Assembly: GCA_023260615.1 (NCBI GenBank)
Contig: JALQUY010000064.1
Coordinates: forward strand, 1-9,460
Direction: 5' to 3'
Length of the DNA stretch: 9,460 bases
Source of the DNA: Schleiferiaceae bacterium
Lineage (GTDB): Bacteria; Bacteroidota; Bacteroidia; Flavobacteriales; Schleiferiaceae
Made by a program: the position numbers and the translations under genes. This document shows, in pieces, positions 1-5,583 of this stretch (the stretch's first letter is position 1; each line of letters begins with the position of its first letter). Under the pieces are notes generated by a model, which made no database searches, was not told the DNA's origin, and worked only from the letters and a program-made list of their open reading frames with translations.

Positions 1-1451
1 TCTTTTTCAATTTCTGCAGAAACAACCTCACCACTGATGATGCAGGGAGGTACACCTGGTCCCGGCACAGTTAACTGTCCGGTGTAATAGAGATTCGGCA
101 CTTTAGACTTCAAACTTGGTTTGAAGATGGCAGTCTGGTCCAAGGTGTTTGCCAAACCATAGGCATTCCCCTTGTGCGCGTGATAATCTTTCACAAAGTC
201 GCGGTACGCGTAGGTACGCTTGAAGACCACATGGTCCCGGATGTCCATGCCCAAGTGATCCTTCATTCGGTCGGCCACTAAGTGGAAGTACTTTTCCAAA
301 ACGTCATCCGTATCGGGCAAGCCAGGTGCCGTTGGAATGAGAATGACTAGGGCCTCTCCCCCTTCTGGCGCTGCACCCGCATCCGTTTTGGATGCCGCAG
401 ACAAATAGAACAAGGGCTTTTCGGGCCAACGGGGCTCCGTGTAAATCGCATCTGCGTGCACGTCAAAAGGCGCATCGAAGAACAGGCTATGGTGTTCTAT
501 CCCAGGAATCTTAGCATCCAAACCCACATAGTAGAGGAAGGAAGAGGGAGCCATTTTCCGGCGGTCCCAGTAGCGCTGAGAATACTTCCGGTATTGCGGA
601 GCCAAAAGCTTTTGATCGACGTGGGCGTAATCTGCGCTCGCAACCACCACATCTGCTTCGAACGAGTGATCCCCCGCAAGGACACTCGAAATCCGACCTT
701 TTTGGTACGTGAAACCTGTCACTTCCGTGTCAAACACAAAGGACGCCCCTTGCTCCAAGGCTACCTTGTAAAACGCTTCCACTACTGCATACATACCTCC
801 CTGAGGGTACCAGGTGCCCAACACCATGTCCGAATAGTTCATGAGGGAGTACAGAGCAGGCGTATTGCTTGGAGTCGCCCCTAAAAACAAAACAGGGAAT
901 TCAAGCAGTTGCTGAAGCTGGGGGTTTTTCACCACTTTTTTTATGCTGCTTCGAATGTTGTTCAGCAAATCCAGCTGGAACAACCCCTTGAGCACGCGGA
1001 GGTCTGCAAATTCAAAGACAGAACGCGAAGGCTTGCGCACCAAATCATTGATGCCCACTTCGTATTTGTAGGCCGCGTCCGACAGGAATTTCCTCAAGCG
1101 AATGGCAGAACCTGGTTCAACGCGTTCAAAAAGTGCCTCTAATTCCTCCATGTTAGCCGGAATCTCCATGGGGCCGTCTTCAAAGAAAACGCTGTAGGAG
1201 GGGTCTAACCGATCGAGCTGGTAGTAATCACTGGGCTTTTTGCCAAAGTCCGCGAAAAACTTTTCAAAGACATCGGGCATCCAGTACCAACTGGGGCCCA
1301 TGTCAAACGTGTAGCCGTCCTTTTTCCACTGGCGGCCTCTGCCTCCAGGACTATCGTGCTTCTCCAGCACGGTGACTTCATAACCTTGTTTGGCTAAATA
1401 CGCAGCGGTACTGAGACCTGAAAAACCTGCGCCAATAATTACGGCTTTCAT
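1..1451 (-). CDS. crtI: Phytoene desaturase CrtI (3' end cut by window edge)
   Basis: This flavoprotein introduces double bonds into phytoene on the way to lycopene, an early step of carotenoid synthesis at the membrane. The frame is open for 483 codons from the ATG at 1449-1451 to the left edge. The N-terminus has the FAD-binding Rossmann motif GAGFSG (residues 7-12), followed by the VTVLEK strand end and SPGGRGR. The Bacteroidota CrtI block DMGPSWYWMPDVFEKFF follows. The C-terminal signature YTGQLTVPGPGVPP and IISGEVV is reached just before the edge, so only about 10 residues are missing. The frame was checked by hand at the start, in the middle (ASADYAHVD) and at the end, and no frameshift was seen. 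The gene starts 23 bases after the sigma factor gene, so the two are probably co-transcribed. No clear Shine-Dalgarno sequence precedes it, which is usual in this phylum. A related desaturase such as CrtD is possible, but the N-terminal block favours CrtI. Phytoene synthase would be expected next, outside the window. Confidence 0.93.
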   Translation of the reverse strand, partial: MKAVIIGAGFSGLSTAAYLAKQGYEVTVLEKHDSPGGRGRQWKKDGYTFDMGPSWYWMPDVFEKFFADFGKKPSDYYQLDRLDPSYSVFFEDGPMEIPANMEELEALFERVEPGSAIRLRKFLSDAAYKYEVGINDLVRKPSRSVFEFADLRVLKGLFQLDLLNNIRSSIKKVVKNPQLQQLLEFPVLFLGATPSNTPALYSLMNYSDMVLGTWYPQGGMYAVVEAFYKVALEQGASFVFDTEVTGFTYQKGRISSVLAGDHSFEADVVVASADYAHVDQKLLAPQYRKYSQRYWDRRKMAPSSFLYYVGLDAKIPGIEHHSLFFDAPFDVHADAIYTEPRWPEKPLFYLSAASKTDAGAAPEGGEALVILIPTAPGLPDTDDVLEKYFHLVADRMKDHLGMDIRDHVVFKRTYAYRDFVKDYHAHKGNAYGLANTLDQTAIFKPSLKSKVPNLYYTGQLTVPGPGVPPCIISGEVVSAEIEK

Positions 1452-1474
1452 AGGGGATGGATTGGGGGTGGATT

Positions 1475-1981
1475 TTAACGGAAATCCTTGAGTTTCTCCA
1501 TCATTTTCTTTCGTGCCAAGAAGATACGGCTTTTGACCGTACCTAGAGGGATATTCATCTCTTGGGCAATCTCCTCGTATTTGTAGCCATTGAAGTACAT
1601 CATGAAGGCATCCAAATAGGATTTCTCCACACTTTCAATGTTCTCAAGTATGGTTGACAATTCCGCAGGGCTATCGGCCTCTGTTGCACGATCCGAAGCC
1701 ATACTTCCCAAAATAAATTGGTTCTCCGTATCGTCCGTGTAGGTATTCTGATTGCGCTTCTTGCGGTAGTTGTTGATAAAGGTGTTTTTCAAGATCGTAT
1801 AAAGCCACCCTTTTAGGTTGGTTCCCTCCTGATAGCGATCGCGGTTCTTAATCGCTTTGTAGAAGGTTTCCTGAATAAGATCCTCGGCATCTTCCGAATG
1901 GTGCGTCAATTTTAACGCCAGCGTGCGCAGGAAAGCGGTGTGCTGGTAAATTTCATATCCAAAAGCGTCTGAAGCATTCAT
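1475..1981 (-). CDS. ECF-type RNA polymerase sigma factor (sigma-70 family)
   Basis: This 168-residue protein has the compact two-domain layout of extracytoplasmic-function sigma factors. Region 2 carries the core-binding and -10-recognition segment DAEDLIQETFYKAI (residues 31-44) and NLKGWLYTILKNTFINNYRKK (55-75). A variable, acidic linker spans about 80-115. Region 4 ends with the helix-turn-helix YEEIAQEMNIPLGTVKSRIFLARKK (about 135-159), which contacts the -35 element. It lies between a cobalamin-binding MerR regulator and crtI on the same strand. That placement suggests it directs or boosts transcription of carotenoid genes, possibly in a light- or stress-dependent way; this is inference. 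No anti-sigma factor gene adjoins it in the window, so control may be at transcription, through the promoter and inverted repeats just upstream. Its ECF subgroup cannot be assigned by eye. Confidence 0.92.
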   Translation of the reverse strand: MNASDAFGYEIYQHTAFLRTLALKLTHHSEDAEDLIQETFYKAIKNRDRYQEGTNLKGWLYTILKNTFINNYRKKRNQNTYTDDTENQFILGSMASDRATEADSPAELSTILENIESVEKSYLDAFMMYFNGYKYEEIAQEMNIPLGTVKSRIFLARKKMMEKLKDFR

Positions 1982-1986
1982 GGCAT

Positions 1987-2020
1987 CTTGTTTAACGATT
2001 CTTACCCAAAGTTAAACAAG
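1987..2020. repeat. Perfect 10+10 bp inverted repeat over the sigma-gene promoter (candidate operator)
   Basis: The arm CTTGTTTAAC (1987-1996) and its exact reverse complement GTTAAACAAG (2011-2020) are separated by 14 bases. The right arm overlaps the predicted -7 element (2007-2014) of the minus-strand promoter for the sigma gene. The left arm ends 6 bases before its start codon. With a transcription start near position 2001, the repeat spans roughly -19 to +15. The right arm would then not be in the RNA, which favours a protein-binding DNA site over an mRNA hairpin. The adjacent MerR/CarH-type regulator is the obvious candidate ligand, but binding is inferred from position only. Confidence 0.6.
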
Positions 2021-2036
2021 GTTGATTCTCACGCAA
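2007..2036 (-). promoter_or_regulatory. Bacteroidota-type promoter of the sigma factor-crtI unit
   Basis: Read on the minus strand, ATTG (the TTG complementing 2034-2036) is followed by exactly 19 bases and then TAACTTTG (complement of 2007-2014). This fits the Bacteroidota primary-sigma consensus of TTG or TTTG at -33 and TAnnTTTG at -7. Transcription would start near 2000-2002, giving a leader of about 20 bases before the ATG at 1981. The promoter lies inside the 112-base gap after the MerR-family gene, so the sigma factor and crtI can be expressed separately from the regulator. Confidence 0.62.
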
Positions 2037-2040
2037 TAGT

Positions 2041-2074
2041 TTTGTCAAACTTTTTTCACAAAAGTTTTAACAAA
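2041..2074. repeat. Imperfect inverted repeat upstream of the -33 element
   Basis: The left arm TTTGTCAAACTTTT (2041-2054) and right arm AAAAGTTTTAACAAA (2060-2074) are reverse complements apart from one gap and one mismatch, around a 5-base spacer. The inner 8 bp (2047-2054 with 2060-2067) match perfectly. The arms share the pattern TTGT, a short variable part, then AAC with the perfect repeat at 1987-2020. It sits at about -40 to -73 relative to the predicted start of the sigma transcript. It could be a second regulator site. It could also act as a weak terminator for the MerR-family gene, which stops at 2094, but the stem is A/T-only in its core and no T-run follows on the minus strand. 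Confidence 0.45.
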
Positions 2075-2093
2075 GTTCGTAAATCTCTTGATT

Positions 2094-3008
2094 TCAGTGT
2101 GTTGCGGCAGGCTCCAAGAGGCCTTCACAAAGGCTTCGGAGGTCTGGGAATACACGTGCGTCCTGCTTCACGCCTTTTCCTGACCATTCATGGGTGCCAA
2201 TTCCGCTCACCCAAAAAGGAACACCCGCCAACATAGGCTCTAGTTGCTCCCAATAGGATTCTCGTCGATCTGTATCCGGGTTCGTAGTCCATATAGAGAC
2301 GACCGATTTCCAGCGACCCGCTTCCCGGAGCAGGGGCTCTAAATACTCCAAGGGAACGCTCTGGCCCAAATAGACGACGGATTCTCCTTTCGCTTTTAGG
2401 ATGTAGTGTACGTAGAGCAACCCCAATTCATGCATTTCTTGATCCGGGAGGTAAACCAAATAGCCCGGATTTTTTTGCGACGCTACATACGCGGGCAGTC
2501 GATCCAATGCCGTATACAGCTTTTGCTTAATCAGGTTACTTGCGAAGTGTTCGTGCGCAACGCCAATCGCATCCGTTTGCCACAAGACTCCTACTTGGTG
2601 AATAAATCCACCAACAATCTTCGTAAACGTCTCATTTTCGCCCATTTCATGGATGCAGGCATCTAAGATGGCTGTAAACGTAGGTTCATCCAGATCAATG
2701 GTCGCTTGGAGCAAACGGGTGATTTGTGAAGGGAAATGGCCATCATTCAGCGCGAGATCTAAAACCTCTTTGTTGAGGTTTTCTCGGCTCAGATCAGCTA
2801 CTTTGCTGATTCGCCAGCCTTTTTGAATCAAGACGGCCACATTAAGGAGCGTCTTTAAATCTTCATCCGTGTAGTAGCGGATGTTGGTGTCCGTTCGCTG
2901 GGGAACGACAATCCCGTAGCGCTGCTCCCAAATGCGGAGCGTATGTGCCTTGATTCCTGTTAGGTGCTCAAGGTCCTTGATGCTGTATGTCGATCCCATT
3001 CCTTCCAT
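2094..3008 (-). CDS. MerR-family regulator with B12-binding domain (CarH/LitR type)
   Basis: This transcription factor has 304 residues from the chosen start. An N-terminal MerR winged helix-turn-helix contains YSIKDLEHLTGIKAHTLRIW (residues 8-27), the YGI turn and the NIRYYTDEDL strand-helix (42-51). A helical segment of the B12-binding-2 type (about 90-170) follows, then a Rossmann-like cobalamin-binding domain (about 180-300). Two ligand motifs are intact. W143-x9-E153-H154 is the upper-face and upper-ligand motif of CarH photoreceptors. E191-x-H193-x-x-G196 contains the lower axial histidine. In CarH, adenosylcobalamin in the dark drives assembly of a DNA-binding repressor, and light breaks it. 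Here the neighbours are a sigma factor and crtI, as expected for carotenoid control. The ATG at 3008 was chosen because AAGGTG precedes it at a good distance and the MerR domain begins directly after it. The open frame upstream runs into prfC. Light or B12 response is inferred, not shown. Confidence 0.9.
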   Translation of the reverse strand: MEGMGSTYSIKDLEHLTGIKAHTLRIWEQRYGIVVPQRTDTNIRYYTDEDLKTLLNVAVLIQKGWRISKVADLSRENLNKEVLDLALNDGHFPSQITRLLQATIDLDEPTFTAILDACIHEMGENETFTKIVGGFIHQVGVLWQTDAIGVAHEHFASNLIKQKLYTALDRLPAYVASQKNPGYLVYLPDQEMHELGLLYVHYILKAKGESVVYLGQSVPLEYLEPLLREAGRWKSVVSIWTTNPDTDRRESYWEQLEPMLAGVPFWVSGIGTHEWSGKGVKQDARVFPDLRSLCEGLLEPAATH

Positions 3009-3012
3009 AACA

Positions 3013-3018
3013 CACCTT
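3013..3018 (-). promoter_or_regulatory. Ribosome binding site deciding the start of the MerR-type regulator
   Basis: On the minus strand AAGGTG lies 4 bases before the ATG at 3006-3008. The next in-frame ATG (2997-2999) would have its purine-rich stretch directly abutting it, which is too close. The upstream in-frame ATG at 3149 would place 47 unrelated residues over the prfC coding region. This supports the 304-residue form. Confidence 0.5.
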
Positions 3019-3046
3019 TTATCTAATGGTTCATAGCCCCATGCGC

Positions 3047-3054
3047 TAACTTTG
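3047..3054 (+). promoter_or_regulatory. Candidate -7 promoter element for prfC
   Basis: TAACTTTG matches the Bacteroidota -7 consensus TAnnTTTG and lies 19 bases before the GTG start of prfC, so the leader would be short. No TTG is found at the expected -33 distance, so this is only half a promoter match. The same octamer occurs in the promoter of the sigma factor gene. Confidence 0.4.
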
Positions 3055-3073
3055 CGGACGAAAATACTACATC

Positions 3074-4654
3074 GTGAAGATCCAAGACGAAATCGCCCGC
3101 CGAAGAACGTTTGGCATTGTCTCCCACCCGGATGCTGGCAAGACCACATTGACTGAAAAACTCCTACTCTTCGGAGGTGCCATTCAAGAGGCTGGGGCGG
3201 TTAAGTCGAATAAAATTAAGAAGGCCGCCACGTCCGACTTCATGGAAATCGAGAAGCAGCGAGGCATTTCGGTGGCAACATCGGTTATGGCCTTTGAGTA
3301 CAAGGACCGCCACATCAATATTTTGGACACGCCGGGCCACCAGGATTTTGCTGAAGACACGTTCCGAACGCTCACCGCCGTCGATTCAGCCATCGTCGTG
3401 GTGGATGTAGCTAAGGGGGTAGAAACCCAAACGGAAAAACTGGTGGAGGTTTGCCGCATGCGTGCTACGCCCATCATGGTCTTTATCAACAAACTAGACC
3501 GCGAGGGCCGCGACGGATTTGACTTGCTCGACGAAATTGAAGGCAAATTGGGCCTTCGCCTATGCCCTCTCTCATGGCCGGTTGGCATGGGGGCACGCTT
3601 TCAGGGCGTTTACAACATATGGGACAAGTCCCTCCTGCTTTACGAAGAAGCCAACAAACAAAAGATTGCCAAGTCCATGGCCTTCAAGGACTTGAACGAC
3701 CCATCCTTGGATAGCCGAATTGGCTCGGAAGCGGCCAATACCCTTCGCGAAGAGATTGAATTGATTCAAGGCGTATACCCGGAGTTTGACCGAGACGCCT
3801 ACCTACGCGGGGAGATTTGTCCCGTGTTCTTTGGCTCTGCCTTGAACAACTTCGGCGTGAAAGAACTACTGGACTGCTTTGTGGAAATTGCTCCAAGTCC
3901 CCAACCCAAGCGTGCGGAAGAACGCGAAGTTATTCCTGGTGAGAATCAATTCAGCGGATTTGTGTTCAAAATCCACGCAAACATTGACCCCAACCACCGA
4001 AGCCGCATTGCCTTCGTTAAAGTGGTCAGCGGCCTCTTTGAACGCAATAAGAACTACCTGCATGTTCGCGAAGGCAAGTCCTTGAAATTCAGCTCTCCCC
4101 TCACCTTTCTAGCGAGTAAAAAGGAGGTCGTGGACTACGCCGTTCCGGGCGATATCGTGGGACTGCCGGATACGGGGAACTTCCGAATCGGCGACAGCCT
4201 TACAGGCGGCGAATCGCTTCATTTCACGGGTATCCCGTCGTTTTCCCCCGAACATTTCCGGTTTGTCAACAATGCGGACCCCTTAAAATCCAAGCAATTA
4301 GCCAAGGGCATTGACCAATTGATGGACGAGGGTGTGGCGCAGCTCTTCACACTCACCGCCAACGGTCGCAAGATCATCGGCACGGTTGGAGCGCTGCAGT
4401 ACGAGGTTATCCAATACCGCCTAGAGCACGAATACGGCGCCAAATGCAGTTACGAGCCCTTCCAAGCGTACAAGGCCCTTTGGATAGAATCGCAGGACAG
4501 CGCGCAACTCGAGGAATTCAAAAAATTCAAAGCGCGCTACCTCGCGGAGGACAAGTACGGCCGCCTGGTCTTCCTCGCGGATTCCGCCTTCTCGTTGCAG
4601 ATGTCCCAGGAGAAGTTCGACAAGCTGCGCTTCCACGCCAAGTCAGAGTTCTAG
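3074..4654 (+). CDS. prfC: Peptide chain release factor 3
   Basis: RF3 is a translational GTPase that removes RF1 or RF2 from the ribosome after peptide release. The protein has 526 residues, close to the 529 of E. coli RF3. The GTPase domain shows G1 as SHPDAGKTT (residues 17-25), the switch region QRGISVATS (62-70), G3 as DTPGHQDF (85-92) and G4 as NKLDREGRD (139-147). The N-terminus EIARRRTFGIVSHPDAGKTT is typical of RF3 rather than EF-G or LepA. The rest covers domains II and III, including the RF3-like segment FRFVNNADPLKSKQLAKGIDQL. The start is GTG at 3074; no in-frame ATG lies near it and family alignment begins here. No clear Shine-Dalgarno sequence is visible. The gene is divergent from the MerR-type regulator (65-base gap) and converges on fabI, so it is probably a single-gene transcript. 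Confidence 0.97.
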   Translation: MKIQDEIARRRTFGIVSHPDAGKTTLTEKLLLFGGAIQEAGAVKSNKIKKAATSDFMEIEKQRGISVATSVMAFEYKDRHINILDTPGHQDFAEDTFRTLTAVDSAIVVVDVAKGVETQTEKLVEVCRMRATPIMVFINKLDREGRDGFDLLDEIEGKLGLRLCPLSWPVGMGARFQGVYNIWDKSLLLYEEANKQKIAKSMAFKDLNDPSLDSRIGSEAANTLREEIELIQGVYPEFDRDAYLRGEICPVFFGSALNNFGVKELLDCFVEIAPSPQPKRAEEREVIPGENQFSGFVFKIHANIDPNHRSRIAFVKVVSGLFERNKNYLHVREGKSLKFSSPLTFLASKKEVVDYAVPGDIVGLPDTGNFRIGDSLTGGESLHFTGIPSFSPEHFRFVNNADPLKSKQLAKGIDQLMDEGVAQLFTLTANGRKIIGTVGALQYEVIQYRLEHEYGAKCSYEPFQAYKALWIESQDSAQLEEFKKFKARYLAEDKYGRLVFLADSAFSLQMSQEKFDKLRFHAKSEF

Positions 4655-4675
4655 GGACATCGGGCCCTAGAAGCA

Positions 4676-4715
4676 GGAAAGCCCGCCTCCGGATGGAGGC
4701 GGGCTTTCCCTTTTT
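4676..4715 (+). terminator. Intrinsic terminator after prfC
   Basis: A perfect 15-bp GC-rich stem is formed by GGAAAGCCCGCCTCC (4676-4690) and its reverse complement (4695-4709), with loop GGAT, followed by C and five Ts (4711-4715). It begins 21 bases after the prfC stop codon. On the minus strand the hairpin also lies downstream of the fabI stop (4736) but has no good T-run there. It may serve both convergent transcripts, strongly for prfC and less certainly for fabI. Confidence 0.9.
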
Positions 4716-4735
4716 GGTCGGCGCCGATTCGAGGC

Positions 4736-5554
4736 TTATTCCTCGCCCTCGAGGTAGCGGTCCAAGACGTCTTGGCTCACACCCATCATGCTGAAACCGC
4801 CATCGTTGTAGAGGTTCTGCATGGTTACACGCTTCGTCAAATCCGAGAACATGGCCACACAGTAGTTGGCGCAATCTTCGGCCGTAGCGTTGCCCAAGGG
4901 GCTCATTTTTTCGGCAAAATTCAAGAAGCCCATAAAGCCTTTGACGCCGCTACCCGCGGTCGTCAAGGTGGGAGACTGCGAAATCGTATTGACGCGCACT
5001 TTGCGCTTCAAGCCATAGTGGTAACCAAAGCTGCGCGCAATTGACTCCAAGTAGGCTTTGTTTTCGGCCATATCGTTGTAGTCGGGGAAGGTGCGCTGCG
5101 CAGCCATGTAGCTCAATGCGAGAACAGACCCCCATTCGTTCACACAGTCCTTTTGGAAGGCCGTTTGGAGCAACTTGTGGAAGCTTACCGCAGAGACGTC
5201 CCAGCCTTTGTGCAAGAAGTCGTAGTTGAGATCGGTGTAGTGACGGTTCTTGCGAACGTTGACGCTCATGCCAATGCTGTGCAGGATGAAGTCAATTTTT
5301 CCGCCAAAATGTTCGACACTTTGGTCGAGCAGGTTGTTCAAGTCCTCCAAGCTGGTGGCATCCGCCCCAATAACCGGAGCGTTAATGGCCTCCGCCAGTT
5401 GGTTGATTTCGCCCATGCGCATAGCCATGGGTGCGTTGGTCAATACAATCTGCGCACCCTGGGCATGGCACAATTCGGCCACTTTCCATGCAATGGATTC
5501 GCTGTTCAATGCACCGAAGATGATGCCTTTTTTACCTGCGAGTAATTGATTCAT
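4736..5554 (-). CDS. fabI: Enoyl-[acyl-carrier-protein] reductase (NADH), FabI
   Basis: FabI catalyses the last reduction in each elongation cycle of type II fatty acid synthesis, turning trans-2-enoyl-ACP into acyl-ACP with NADH. The 272-residue protein is an atypical short-chain dehydrogenase. The cofactor motif GALNSESIAW lies at residues 14-23 and LHSIGMS at 91-97. The catalytic pair has FabI spacing, Y149 and Y159 with K166 (YNDMAENK, Tyr-x6-Lys). The substrate-loop region NTISQSPTLTTAGSGVKGF follows at about 189-207. The length is slightly above the 262 of E. coli FabI, through a longer segment around NVRKNRHYTDLNYDF as seen in Bacteroidota members. It is the last gene of the minus-strand operon, starting 29 bases after recN. 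Confidence 0.96.
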   Translation of the reverse strand: MNQLLAGKKGIIFGALNSESIAWKVAELCHAQGAQIVLTNAPMAMRMGEINQLAEAINAPVIGADATSLEDLNNLLDQSVEHFGGKIDFILHSIGMSVNVRKNRHYTDLNYDFLHKGWDVSAVSFHKLLQTAFQKDCVNEWGSVLALSYMAAQRTFPDYNDMAENKAYLESIARSFGYHYGLKRKVRVNTISQSPTLTTAGSGVKGFMGFLNFAEKMSPLGNATAEDCANYCVAMFSDLTKRVTMQNLYNDGGFSMMGVSQDVLDRYLEGEE

Positions 5555-5583
5555 GAGATGGATTTAAGAAGTACAAATATCGG

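Noticed and set aside
456..1142. Two plus-strand open frames of 142 and 77 codons
   Set aside because: Both are antisense to crtI, whose frame was followed by hand across the region and is intact.
3009..3149. Upstream extension of the MerR-type regulator by 47 residues to an ATG at 3149
   Set aside because: The extra residues have no resemblance to the family, overlap the well-supported N-terminus of prfC on the other strand, and a ribosome binding site precedes the ATG at 3008.
4444..4874. Open frames of about 115 codons on both strands across the prfC end, terminator and fabI end
   Set aside because: They run through a strong terminator hairpin and are low-complexity, Arg/Pro/Gly-rich translations in shadow frames of prfC and fabI.
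5574..5581. GATATTTG on the minus strand as a -7 element for fabI
   Set aside because: It misses one consensus base and no TTG lies at the -33 distance; fabI is more simply the last gene of the operon.
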